Assembly: GCA_964407825.1 (NCBI GenBank)
Contig: CAYOXD010000079.1
Location: 1-15,026 of the forward strand
Source of the DNA: CAYOXD01 sp964407825
GTDB taxonomy: Bacteria > Desulfobacterota > Desulfobacteria > Desulfobacterales > JAFDDL01
Direction: 5' to 3'
Length of the DNA: 15,026 nucleotides
Shown here: positions 1 through 8,064 of the stretch, in pieces
How positions within the stretch are numbered: the stretch's first letter is position 1
Layout: every line of letters starts with the position of its first letter
Translations under genes and position numbers: made by a program
Notes under the pieces: generated by a model
Databases searched by the model: none
Told to the model about the DNA's origin: nothing
The model's input: only the letters and a program-made list of their open reading frames with translations

Positions 1-1
1 T

Positions 2-2794
2 CCGCCGGACTATTTCGACGATGTCGGCCACTGGATGTACACCCACTCCTGGAAGGACGCCAATATGGGCCTCGTCACCGATCCGGCCAACTCCTATGAC
101 AACGTCATCACCCACGACATTGCCCTCGGCATGAACAACCCGATGTTGAAGGACGCGGCCTCTGACTCCGGCGGGCTCTACATGGCCGCCTACAACAAGG
201 CGCAGCTGATGGCGGCCTTCTATTCGGCCGGGCTTCAGATGACCAGTGCGGTTGGCTTTACCTCGCCCGTTGTGTCCGTGGATTCGGCCAACAGGATTCA
301 AAACGGAAGCGATCTGTACCTGGCTCTCTTCTTGCCCCAGGACGCCACGACCTGGGTCGGCAACGTGAGAAAATTCGAACTGGGAGACGGCAGCAACGCC
401 AGCCAGGATATATGGATGCTCTATGACGCAGCCGGCAATGCGGTCTTGGACAGTAGCGGCGATTTCAAGCCCCACACCACCCCCTTTTGGGGCAATACAA
501 ATACTTCCTACACCAGTGACACCGGCATGGACGTCCGGGAGGGCGGGACCGGTGACGTGATGACCGAAGCGCTGAAGGCGCAATTCCAGGCGGGAACCTA
601 TTGGCAACGGCCCATTTACACCTATGATTCCACATCGGGCGCCATGGTTAAAATGGAATGGAACACCATCACCCCCTCCCAGCTCGGCATCAATTCCGGG
701 GATGCCACCGCCGATGCCCTGACCCGGGACAAGGTGATCAATTTCCTCTATGGCTACACCTACGATGCGAATGCCACGACCCACGCGCCCATCGCCTGCC
801 GGGATTGGGCCCTGGGCGCCATCGTGCACTCCCGCCCGGTGGTGGTCGATTACTACGATACAAACAACGCCCTGTCGCATCGCTACATCGTCGTCGGCGC
901 CAATGATGGCATGTTGCATGTTTTTGATGCCACTACTGACGCCAATGGGAACTCCAGCGGGAAAGAATTATTTTCCTTTGTTCCGCCGGATCTTCTGTCA
1001 AAGCTGCAAGACGTTGCGACAGAGCCCTATGTGCCCATGGTGGATGGGCACCTCACGCTCTACACCCAGAACGGCAAACCGAAGTACTTGATCTTCGGCG
1101 AAAGAAGGGGCGGCAACAACTATTGGTGTCTCAATATTTCCAACACCAACCCACTTAACTGGACGGTCCAGTGGCAGTATTCCAACTCTAAAATTCAACA
1201 GAGCTGGTCCGAAGCCGTCGTCAGCACCATTCCAGTGGGGGTGAATGCCACCACCGGGCAGCGCACCTTCCAGGATGTACTGGTCTTCACGGGGGGATAT
1301 GACACTACGGAGGACAACTACCCAGAGCCCTTCAATGACTCGGATAATACAGGGACCGTGTTCAATTCCAACGGCACCGTGGACAACTCCAAGTGGAAGC
1401 CCTCGACCGTGGGCCAGGATGTGAACGGCAACGGGCAGTATGACCTGTATAACCCGGGAATGGATGACCACGGCAGAGGCGTTTACGTGGTGGACATCGA
1501 CGACCCCGCCACTGTCGTAAAGGATTCAAACGGCAACCAGTTGCTCCCCTTTTCGGTCACCTACGGGACGAGCGATGTCACCACCGGCGCGACCCAGACC
1601 CTGACCGGCCTGAAGTACTGCTTCCCGGCCTCGCCCGCCGTGGTGGGGGAGACCTACTCGTACCTTGACAACAGCAACGCTGAATATTCAGCATTAAATG
1701 TCCTCAATCGCATTTATGCCATCGATATCTATGCGAACCTCTACAGGATCAATTACCAATTCGATGTGAGCAACACGGGCACGGTGGCCGCCCCCAACTA
1801 CACCGTCACCTCAAGCGGATGGCAGGTCAAGCATATATTCTCCGGAAATCCGGGAAGCACCAGCGCCGACGGCCAATTCGGGGCGGGGACGGATACGAAT
1901 GACAAGGCCTGGCGGAAGACCTTTTTTCCGCCCGCCGTGTCCCTGGGAGGAAGTTGCAGCTATTTCGATGCCAGCAATTACTACTTCAAGGATACCACCT
2001 TTTCGGGGCTGGACGATATAGCGACGCTGTACTTCGGCACAGGGGACAGGGCGCACCCCAACTATACCATGATCAAAAACCGCTTCTATGCGGTTTACGA
2101 CGACTCCTCCATCACGGCAAAAAATACCGTGACCAACCAGACTGTAACCGTCTCCACGGTGCCCTATACTGAAAACAACCTGGTGAATGTGACCTGCGAC
2201 CAGCTCGATTCCACAACCGCATCGACCAGCACCAAGACCGCCATTCAAACGGCCTTGACGGACGATGCCACCTATCTAAACGGCGGGAGCCTGGCCCTTG
2301 AAAATGGCAGCAACGAAGATGATGCCAAGGGATGGTATATCGTGCTGCCGGATCAGATTCCTCCTGTCGACCCGCAACAGCCTAACGGCCAGCAACAGCC
2401 TGACGGCACCCATGCCGGCGAGAAGGTGTTGAGCGTTCCCGAGCTCTTCTATAAGGTTGTCTACTTTACCTCCTACAAACCGTCCATATCGGATCCCTGC
2501 CATCCCCAGGGCAACGGGTTCTTCTATTCCCTGAACTACTGCGACGCCACTGCGGTGTACGGTAACCAACGCTCGGCGGAGGTCGACGGCATTACGGGAC
2601 TTCCCTCCGAGCCGGCCATTATCACCCGCTTGGGAAGGGCGGCCGCGATGTCCATGATGGGCGGGTCCCTTACCGGGAAGGGTGGCCCCGGTGGCGGGGG
2701 CGGCGGCGGGGGCGGCGGCGGCGGATTTGGAATAAAAAGTCCCCCCCCCGGCTTGCAAATCTATTATTGGCGCGACAGCGACAGCCAGAACTAA
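2..2794 (+). CDS. pilY1: PilY1/PilC-type type IV pilus tip/assembly protein, 5' end outside window
   Basis: The reading frame is open to the left edge, so the first ATG (base 35) is an internal Met and the N-terminus is missing. About 930 residues are visible. The first ~75 resemble the end of the von Willebrand A-like half of PilY1 (DNVITHDIALGM, a GGLYMAAYNKAQL segment), followed by the linker SANRIQNGSDLYLALF. The PilC-type beta-propeller follows: ALGAIVHSRPVVV (bases 809-847), GANDGMLHVFDA (896-931), a calcium-loop-like DVNGNGQYD (1418-1444), RGVYVVDID and LYFGTGDRAHP (2027-2059). The C-terminus has a Gln/Pro repeat, a run of 12 glycines, then a short tail with YYWRD. Known family role: PilY1/PilC acts at the pilus tip and in pilus extension/retraction and adhesion, with calcium-dependent behaviour in some species. 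It would be exported to the periplasm and surface. A secreted-protein gene follows 26 bp downstream, probably co-transcribed. Confidence 0.88.
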   Translation, partial: PPDYFDDVGHWMYTHSWKDANMGLVTDPANSYDNVITHDIALGMNNPMLKDAASDSGGLYMAAYNKAQLMAAFYSAGLQMTSAVGFTSPVVSVDSANRIQNGSDLYLALFLPQDATTWVGNVRKFELGDGSNASQDIWMLYDAAGNAVLDSSGDFKPHTTPFWGNTNTSYTSDTGMDVREGGTGDVMTEALKAQFQAGTYWQRPIYTYDSTSGAMVKMEWNTITPSQLGINSGDATADALTRDKVINFLYGYTYDANATTHAPIACRDWALGAIVHSRPVVVDYYDTNNALSHRYIVVGANDGMLHVFDATTDANGNSSGKELFSFVPPDLLSKLQDVATEPYVPMVDGHLTLYTQNGKPKYLIFGERRGGNNYWCLNISNTNPLNWTVQWQYSNSKIQQSWSEAVVSTIPVGVNATTGQRTFQDVLVFTGGYDTTEDNYPEPFNDSDNTGTVFNSNGTVDNSKWKPSTVGQDVNGNGQYDLYNPGMDDHGRGVYVVDIDDPATVVKDSNGNQLLPFSVTYGTSDVTTGATQTLTGLKYCFPASPAVVGETYSYLDNSNAEYSALNVLNRIYAIDIYANLYRINYQFDVSNTGTVAAPNYTVTSSGWQVKHIFSGNPGSTSADGQFGAGTDTNDKAWRKTFFPPAVSLGGSCSYFDASNYYFKDTTFSGLDDIATLYFGTGDRAHPNYTMIKNRFYAVYDDSSITAKNTVTNQTVTVSTVPYTENNLVNVTCDQLDSTTASTSTKTAIQTALTDDATYLNGGSLALENGSNEDDAKGWYIVLPDQIPPVDPQQPNGQQQPDGTHAGEKVLSVPELFYKVVYFTSYKPSISDPCHPQGNGFFYSLNYCDATAVYGNQRSAEVDGITGLPSEPAIITRLGRAAAMSMMGGSLTGKGGPGGGGGGGGGGGGFGIKSPPPGLQIYYWRDSDSQN
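2374..2407 (+). repeat. In-frame direct repeat in pilY1 (Gln-Gln-Pro-Asn/Asp-Gly)
   Basis: Two near-identical 16-base copies, gcaacagcctaacggc (2374-2389) and gcaacagcctgacggc (2392-2407), lie at an 18-base period and differ at one base. They encode QQPNG and QQPDG in a Pro/Gln-rich linker between the propeller and the C-terminal segment. The spacing keeps the frame, so copy number could change without breaking the gene. Confidence 0.7.
2680..2749 (+). repeat. Gly-coding GGC/GGG tract followed by a C9 homopolymer at the pilY1 3' end
   Basis: Bases from about 2680 to 2724 are almost purely GGC/GGG/GGT codons and encode a run ending in 12 consecutive glycines. After FGIKS there are nine consecutive C (2741-2749), read as three Pro codons. 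The tract lies 43 bases before the pilY1 stop codon. G/C homopolymers of this length are prone to slippage in replication and in sequencing. Confidence 0.8.
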
Positions 2795-2810
2795 AACAAA
2801 CGAATGGAAT

Positions 2811-2815
2811 GGGAG
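2811..2815 (+). promoter_or_regulatory. Ribosome binding site for the small secreted-protein gene
   Basis: GGGAG lies 5 bases before the ATG at 2821 and 8 bases before the next ATG at 2824. This supports one of these two Met codons as the start rather than the TTG at 2767 inside pilY1. Confidence 0.55.
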
Positions 2816-2820
2816 CCATT

Positions 2821-3165
2821 ATGATGACATCACACGGAAATAAGGCCCTTCGGATATTGGCGATCACCTGCCTTCTGCTGGCAGCGGTGCCCTTTACCTG
2901 CAACGCGATGTTTGTTGTTCAAACGAAAATCGCCACCGGAACCATCACGAGCCTCCAGAACAATGACATCACGCTCGACTACGGGATCACCTACTATCCG
3001 GCCAGTCCAGACGCAAAGCTTCACGTGGGGGTGGGAAACCAGGTCACCCTCAGATACTTCAAGGCCATAAATGGGAAATACCTTTACACGAAGGTCGCAA
3101 AGGGGCGAAACAGCCTGCGCCCCCTTCCGCCACCGACAACGCCAAGAAAGAAAGGATTCAAGTAG
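2821..3165 (+). CDS. Small secreted protein of unknown function downstream of pilY1
   Basis: The product is 114 aa if it starts at 2821 (113 aa from the ATG at 2824). I do not recognise the family with certainty. The N-terminus looks like a Sec signal peptide: basic residues, a hydrophobic stretch ILAITCLLLAAVPF, and a likely cleavage after CNA. There is no proper lipobox before either Cys. The mature part (~85 aa) alternates short predicted beta strands and turns (GTITSLQNNDITLDYG, then YYP, VGVGNQVTLRYF, KYLYTKV), consistent with a small beta-barrel or OB-like fold. It ends in a Pro-rich, basic tail (LRPLPPP ... PRKKGFK). Its position 26 bp after pilY1 on the same strand suggests co-transcription and a periplasmic role linked to pilus biogenesis; that role is inference only. 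A TTG start at 2767 would overlap pilY1 and place extra residues before the signal peptide, so it was not chosen. Confidence 0.75.
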   Translation: MMTSHGNKALRILAITCLLLAAVPFTCNAMFVVQTKIATGTITSLQNNDITLDYGITYYPASPDAKLHVGVGNQVTLRYFKAINGKYLYTKVAKGRNSLRPLPPPTTPRKKGFK

Positions 3166-3169
3166 GGGC

Positions 3170-4612
3170 CTATCCGCCGATGCCATGGATCAGGTACAGC
3201 AGGGGGCCGGGACCGATTCCCAGCCAGACCAGCAGAATCGTCATGGTGGCGAGAACCAGTCCGTCCGAAAGTCCGATCTGAGCCAGGGCCGGGGAACTCC
3301 CCGGCCCTTCTTCTTCCTGACGGCTGAAAAGCACCACCACGATGCGAAGATAATAATAGAGGCTGACGCCGCTCGTGACCAGCAGGGTGATGACCAGCCC
3401 CTCGAGGGCCCCCCGCAGGCCGGTGGTGACGATGTAGAATTTCCCCATAAATCCGACGGTGAGGGGAATCCCGGCCAGCGAGAGCAGCATGATGGTAAAA
3501 ATACCCCCGAGCCAGGGGCAGCGATAGGCCAGGCCCTGGAAATCCGTCAACAGATCGGCATCCCCCTCCTTAGGGGAAAGCACGGAGACGACGGCGAAGG
3601 CTCCCAGGGTGGTGATGGTATAGGCAGCCATGTAAAAGGCCGCCGTCTGGACACCTCCCCGCCCGCCGGCCATGAAGGCCACCAGCAGATACCCCATGTG
3701 TGCGATGGAGGAATAGGCAAGGATGCGTTTCACCCGGTTCTGGAGCAGCGCCAGGAGATTTCCGCCCACCATGGAGGCAACGGCGATAAAAGCGAAGATC
3801 CAAAAGAGGGGCGGACTGCCCCGCAGGTCCACAGGCGCGAACAGTCGCACCAGCAGGACCACCAGGGCGGCTTTGGAGACGGTGGCCACGAATCCTGCCA
3901 CCGGCGCCGGCGCCCCCTGATACACATCGGGCGCCCACATGTGAAAGGGCACCAGGGCCAGTTTGAAGCCGATCCCCACCACCAGCAGGGCCGTTCCGGC
4001 CAGCAGGAACCTGTATTCGCCGGGTCCGGACAGGGACGGAGACAGAGACTGCAGCCGGGCGAAATCAAGGGAGCCGGTAACGGTATAGATCAGCGCCATG
4101 CCGAAGAGCAAAAAGGCGGCCGACACCGCCGCCAGGATGAGATACTTGAGTCCCGCCTCCAGGCTTGTCGCCCTTCGCCGGGGGTAAGCGACCATCGCAT
4201 AGAGCGAGACACTGAGAATTTCGAGGCCGATAAAAAAGGAGGCGAAGTGCCGGCTCATGGCCAGCACCACCGCACCCAGGGCTGCCATCAGCAGCAGCAG
4301 GTAAAACTCCTCGCAGCGCTCCCCCAACCGCTCCAGATAGCCGTAGGCGAGCAAGGCGGTGGCGGCGGTGCCGGCGAGGATCAGCCCGATGAAAAAAAGC
4401 GCCTGCGAGTCGAGAACCAACAGGGCGGTCACCTTTTCGGCCGCGGCCTTTCCCGCCGCGGGCAGGACGCAGAGGGCCACCGCCAAACCAAGCACCGTAA
4501 GCCCCATCACGGCCCCGTGATGACGCCGGATGGCGATCTGGAACATCACCAGCCCCAATGTCAGGGTCAGGACAATGAGTGGCGCCAGCGCTAAAAAATC
4601 GGTTTGGGTCAT
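3170..4612 (-). CDS. nuoN: NADH-quinone oxidoreductase subunit N (antiporter-like membrane subunit)
   Basis: The product is 480 aa, close to the E. coli length (~485), and hydrophobic throughout with about 14 predicted membrane helices. It is one of three Mrp-antiporter-like subunits of the complex I membrane arm and forms a proton-translocation channel. Expected channel residues are present: Glu131 in FFIGLEILSVSLYA, Lys217 in GIGFKLALVPFHMW, Lys247 in VSKAAL and Lys391 in GFMGKFYI. The motif VPFHMWAPDVYQGAP is typical of NuoN. The start is the ATG at 4612, which forms an ATGA overlap with the nuoM stop and has AAGGAG six bases upstream. The frame extends upstream to 4879 but that extension is Pro/Gly/Arg-rich shadow sequence within nuoM. 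This is the last nuo gene in the window; its stop lies 4 bases from the stop of the convergent small secreted-protein gene. Confidence 0.96.
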   Translation of the reverse strand: MTQTDFLALAPLIVLTLTLGLVMFQIAIRRHHGAVMGLTVLGLAVALCVLPAAGKAAAEKVTALLVLDSQALFFIGLILAGTAATALLAYGYLERLGERCEEFYLLLLMAALGAVVLAMSRHFASFFIGLEILSVSLYAMVAYPRRRATSLEAGLKYLILAAVSAAFLLFGMALIYTVTGSLDFARLQSLSPSLSGPGEYRFLLAGTALLVVGIGFKLALVPFHMWAPDVYQGAPAPVAGFVATVSKAALVVLLVRLFAPVDLRGSPPLFWIFAFIAVASMVGGNLLALLQNRVKRILAYSSIAHMGYLLVAFMAGGRGGVQTAAFYMAAYTITTLGAFAVVSVLSPKEGDADLLTDFQGLAYRCPWLGGIFTIMLLSLAGIPLTVGFMGKFYIVTTGLRGALEGLVITLLVTSGVSLYYYLRIVVVLFSRQEEEGPGSSPALAQIGLSDGLVLATMTILLVWLGIGPGPLLYLIHGIGG

Positions 4613-6171
4613 GGGAATCTCCTTGTCCCGGGCAACACCAGGCGGGCGCTGGTAACGGCGGAAGGATGAACCTCCGGCCCGGGTGCCGCAGGGGCTTCCA
4701 CCTGCCGCAGATGATCCACCACCGGTTGGGTGGTCTTCAGCACCGGTTGGGGGTAAAGCCCCAGCCAGAGAAGGGCCGCCAGCAGGGTCGTCAGTAATGC
4801 GCTCTCCCGGACGGACAGGTCGGGTATCCGCGGCAAGGGGGCATCGGTGCTGCCGTGAAAGGTTCTCTGTATCATCCACAGGGCATACACCACAGCGGAA
4901 ACAAAACCCGCGGCTGCAAGAATCGTCATGGGCCGGCTGACCGAGAAGGATCCCATAAGTATCAGGAATTCCCCGACGAAGTTACCCATACCCGGCAGCC
5001 CCAGGGAGGCAAGGGCGAACACCATGGCCATACCGCCCATGCGCGGCGCAGCGGTCCACAGGCCGCCCATCCGGTCCATATCGCGGGTATGGAGCCGCTC
5101 CTGCATCAGCCCCACCAGCACGAACAGGGCGGCGATACTGATCCCGTGGCAGACGATCTGGATGACGGCACCCTGAAGGGCTAGGGTATTCCAGGTGAAG
5201 GCAGCCAACAGGATAAATCCCATGTGGCTGACGCTGCTATAGGCCACCAGGCGTTTCAGATCTCTCTGGGCAAAGGCCAGAAGCGCACCGTAGAGGATGG
5301 CGATCACGGCCAGCGTCATGGCCGCGGGTGCAAGGGCCCGGGCGGCCACGGGAAAAAGCGGGATCGCAAACCGAAGGATTCCGTAGGCGGCCGTTTTACT
5401 GAGCAGTCCGGCCAGAAGCACGCTGCCGCCGGTGGGGGCCTCGGTGTACGCGTCCGGCAACCAGGTGTGGAAGGGAAAAACCGGCAGTTTCACGGCGAAG
5501 GCGATGAGAAACCCGGCCATGAGCCATTTGGCGGTGCCACTGGACATAGGGGTTCCCAGAAGCGCCGGGTAGTCAAAGGTATAGTGACCCGTAGCGTTGC
5601 CGTGTACCAGATAGAGCCCCACGATGGCCGCCAGCATGAGAAGGCCGCTCACCTGGGTGAAGAGGAAGAACTTGATGGCTGCATAGGTACGGTTTCCGTG
5701 CCCCCAGAAAGCGATCACCAGAAACATGGGCACCATCATCAGTTCCCAGAAAAAATAGAAGAGGAAAAGATCCATGGCCGTGAAAACGCCGATGATCCCG
5801 GCCAGGATCCACATCAGATTGAGGTAGAAAAATCCGGTCCGCTCGGTGATTTCCCGCCAGGAGCAGACCACCGCCGCCATACCCAGGAATTGCGTCAGCA
5901 AAATCAGCACCAGGCTGAGGCCGTCCGCGGCGAGATGGAACCGGATGCCGAATTGGGGAATCCAGGCCACGTTCAGGTTCGCGCGCCACGGGCCGTCCAT
6001 ATCGGGGACCATGGCGCCGCCACCGGAAGAGAATAGAAAGACGGAGAGGATCAAATCGAGGGACAGGGCGCCAAGGGCCACCCAGCGGGCCGATCCGGGC
6101 CGTTTCAGATCGGAGAGCCATGCCACAAGCCCTCCTGCCACGGGAACGACGATAAGCCAAGCCAGTATCAT
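4609..6171 (-). CDS. nuoM: NADH-quinone oxidoreductase subunit M (antiporter-like membrane subunit)
   Basis: The product is 520 aa (E. coli ~509), strongly hydrophobic, and carries the proton-conducting antiporter-like fold of the complex I membrane arm between NuoL and NuoN. Key residues are visible: Glu143 in FYFFWELMMVPMF, Lys228 in AFAVKLPVFPFHTWLPDAY, and Lys259 in AGLLSKTAAYGILRF. The segment EAPTGGSVLLAG is characteristic of NuoM. I chose the ATG at 6171 because it forms an ATGA overlap with the nuoL stop, the same arrangement as nuoN, nuoK and nuoH. An in-frame GTG two codons upstream (6177) is possible and would add two residues; neither start has a strong Shine-Dalgarno sequence, so translation probably depends on coupling to nuoL. 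The C-terminal ~35 residues are Pro/Ala-rich and soluble, longer than needed for the last helix. Confidence 0.96.
   Translation of the reverse strand: MILAWLIVVPVAGGLVAWLSDLKRPGSARWVALGALSLDLILSVFLFSSGGGAMVPDMDGPWRANLNVAWIPQFGIRFHLAADGLSLVLILLTQFLGMAAVVCSWREITERTGFFYLNLMWILAGIIGVFTAMDLFLFYFFWELMMVPMFLVIAFWGHGNRTYAAIKFFLFTQVSGLLMLAAIVGLYLVHGNATGHYTFDYPALLGTPMSSGTAKWLMAGFLIAFAVKLPVFPFHTWLPDAYTEAPTGGSVLLAGLLSKTAAYGILRFAIPLFPVAARALAPAAMTLAVIAILYGALLAFAQRDLKRLVAYSSVSHMGFILLAAFTWNTLALQGAVIQIVCHGISIAALFVLVGLMQERLHTRDMDRMGGLWTAAPRMGGMAMVFALASLGLPGMGNFVGEFLILMGSFSVSRPMTILAAAGFVSAVVYALWMIQRTFHGSTDAPLPRIPDLSVRESALLTTLLAALLWLGLYPQPVLKTTQPVVDHLRQVEAPAAPGPEVHPSAVTSARLVLPGTRRFP
4619..4624 (-). promoter_or_regulatory. 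Ribosome binding site of nuoN
   Basis: AAGGAG on the minus strand lies six bases before the nuoN ATG (4612), inside the last codons of nuoM. It fixes the nuoN start and rejects the longer upstream extension. Confidence 0.75.
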
Positions 6172-8063
6172 AACCACACCACCATTGCCATCACGACGAT
6201 TGCGCCGACGGCGAGACCCGCGGCGTAGGTGCGCATCCTGCCGGTCTGGGTCACGCTCATCACCCGGTGCCCCAATGTGACCACCTCCGAAAGCCCCTCG
6301 AAGAAATCGTCAACGATATCATCCCGGTCGATGTCCGCCAGGAATTTGTAAGGCTTCACCAGCAGCCGGTCGTAGAGCCAATCAAATCCCCAGCCGCTGA
6401 GCCAGAACCGATGCAGCAGACGGCCTGCCAAAGAGCGCACCAGGGTCCCCATGAGCGCCGGCGCGCGCAGTACCCAGACATAGCTCACCGCGACCCCGAG
6501 CAGGGCCGCAATGGCGGAAACCCATTCGAGGGGGACCGCGTAGGTCTCCCGGGAAACCACCAGGACGGTGGCCGGCAGGGCGTTTTGTATGAAATCCGAG
6601 AAAAGATGCACCCCGTGGCCGAGGCTGTCCGGGATTTCCAGAAACCCGGCCCCCAGCGAAAAGGCGGCCAGAACGCCCATGGGAAGATGCATCTGCCATC
6701 CCGGACGGTGCTGGGGAGCCGATCGCAGCGGCCCCTCGAAGGTCAAAAAGACCATCCGGAAAGTATACAGCGAGGTCATGAGCGCACCGGCCAGGGCGGC
6801 CCCCCAGGCCCAAACGCTGCCCCCAGTGGCGGCGAAGGCCTGCCAGATGATGAGATCCTTACTGTAGAACCCGGCTGTCACCAGCGGCAGTGCCGCCAGG
6901 GAGGCCGAGCCGATCAGGAAAAAGCAGTAGGTCCGCGGCATTTCCGCCCGCAGTCCCCCCATACGAAACATGTCCTGCTCTCCGTTCAGGGCGTGAATGA
7001 GGGCGCCGGCTCCCAGAAAGAGCAGCGCCTTGAAAAAGGCGTGGATCATGAAATGGAAAACGGCCGCCGCCCACGCCCCGACCCCCAGGGCCAGGAACAT
7101 GTAACCGATCTGACTGATGGTGGAGTAAGCCAGGACCCGTTTGATGTCCCGTTGGGTCAGCGCGCTGAAGCCGGCCAGCAGCAGGGTCGCCGCCCCGATG
7201 ACCGCCACGGCGGTCATGGCGATTGGCGCCAGGGTGAACAGCACATGGGTACGGGCGATGAGATAGACCCCGGCCGTGACCATGGTGGCCGCATGGATCA
7301 GGGCGCTCACGGGTGTGGGGCCTGCCATGGCATCGGGCAGCCATGTCTGGAGGGGCAGTTGGGCCGATTTCCCCACGGCGCCGCCCAGGATCAGCAGGGC
7401 CGCCGCCGTGGGAAGGGTTGCGCCCACGGCCCAGGTCTCCCGGGCCCGGCCCATGAGGTCCTGGATCTGAAGCGTTCCCAGCTGGGTGAAAAGCAGGAAC
7501 AGGCCCACGGCCATGGCCGTATCCCCCACCCGGGTCACGATAAAGGCCTTGCGGGCCGCGCTGCCGTTGGCCGGATCGGTGTACCAGAAACCGATGAGCA
7601 GGTAACTGCACAGCCCCACCCCTTCCCAGCCCAGGTACAGCAGCACCAGATTGTCCGCCAGCACCAGGATCAGCATGGCACAGACAAAGAGATTCATGTA
7701 GCCGAAAAACCGGCCGAAGCCCGCATCTCCGTCCATGTATGCCACGGCGTAAAGGTGGATGAGAAACCCCACCCCCGTGATCACCAGCATCATGGTGAGG
7801 CTCAGGGCGTCGAGGTAAAGGCAGACGCCCACCTTCAGCCCCCCCACCGTCATCCAGGACCACAGGAGCTGAGAGCAGACCGTGCGATCCGGGAGACCCC
7901 GCACAAAGGAGACGGCAATCCAGATGCTCAGGGCGGCCGCGACACCGACACTGCCGGCGCCCACCCAGGCCTGGAAGGGCCGCTTCAGTCGGCCGCCCCC
8001 CAGAACCAGGATCAAAAACCCGGCAAGGGGCAGGGCCGGAACGAGCCAGAGGCATTGCATCAT
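6168..8063 (-). CDS. nuoL: NADH-quinone oxidoreductase subunit L (distal antiporter-like membrane subunit)
   Basis: The product is 631 aa (E. coli 613). It is the distal proton-pumping subunit, with an antiporter-like core and a long C-terminal lateral helix that runs along the membrane arm. Expected core residues are present: Glu147 in LYLGWEGVGLCSYLLIGFW, Asp181 in VTRVGDTAMA, Lys232 in GGAVGKSAQLPLQTWLPDAM, His257 in SALIHAATMV, Lys345 in HAFFKALLFL and Lys402 in AGFYSKDLI. The C-terminal ~100 residues contain the amphipathic stretch (YDRLLVKPYKFLADID to the end) followed by a final membrane anchor. Two adjacent ATGs (8063, 8060) could serve as start; GAGG lies 5 or 8 bases upstream. The nuoK stop is 1 base before. 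The open frame to 8249 is a shadow of nuoK and lacks support. The end overlaps nuoM by ATGA. Confidence 0.97.
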   Translation of the reverse strand: MMQCLWLVPALPLAGFLILVLGGGRLKRPFQAWVGAGSVGVAAALSIWIAVSFVRGLPDRTVCSQLLWSWMTVGGLKVGVCLYLDALSLTMMLVITGVGFLIHLYAVAYMDGDAGFGRFFGYMNLFVCAMLILVLADNLVLLYLGWEGVGLCSYLLIGFWYTDPANGSAARKAFIVTRVGDTAMAVGLFLLFTQLGTLQIQDLMGRARETWAVGATLPTAAALLILGGAVGKSAQLPLQTWLPDAMAGPTPVSALIHAATMVTAGVYLIARTHVLFTLAPIAMTAVAVIGAATLLLAGFSALTQRDIKRVLAYSTISQIGYMFLALGVGAWAAAVFHFMIHAFFKALLFLGAGALIHALNGEQDMFRMGGLRAEMPRTYCFFLIGSASLAALPLVTAGFYSKDLIIWQAFAATGGSVWAWGAALAGALMTSLYTFRMVFLTFEGPLRSAPQHRPGWQMHLPMGVLAAFSLGAGFLEIPDSLGHGVHLFSDFIQNALPATVLVVSRETYAVPLEWVSAIAALLGVAVSYVWVLRAPALMGTLVRSLAGRLLHRFWLSGWGFDWLYDRLLVKPYKFLADIDRDDIVDDFFEGLSEVVTLGHRVMSVTQTGRMRTYAAGLAVGAIVVMAMVVWL

Positions 8064-8064
8064 A

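Noticed and set aside
35..37. ATG at 35 as the true start of pilY1
   Set aside because: The frame is open to the window edge with plausible family sequence (YFDDVGHW) before it, and the N-terminal half and signal peptide of PilY1 are missing, so the gene begins outside.
2767..2820. TTG start for the small secreted protein
   Set aside because: It would put 18 hydrophilic residues before the signal peptide and overlap pilY1, whereas GGGAG sits correctly before 2821/2824.
3071..4594. 507-codon open frame on the + strand opposite nuoN
   Set aside because: It is Gln/His/Gly/Arg-rich with no recognisable domain and lies exactly antisense to a clear membrane-protein gene. Such frames arise when hydrophobic codons in GC-rich DNA are read on the opposite strand.
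4613..4879. 89-residue N-terminal extension of NuoN
   Set aside because: It is Pro/Gly/Arg-rich, unlike any NuoN, and lies within nuoM. The ATG at 4612 has a good ribosome binding site and an ATGA overlap.
5224..6036. 270-codon open frame on the + strand opposite nuoM
   Set aside because: It is an antisense shadow of the membrane-protein gene, very rich in Gly, His, Glu and Gln.
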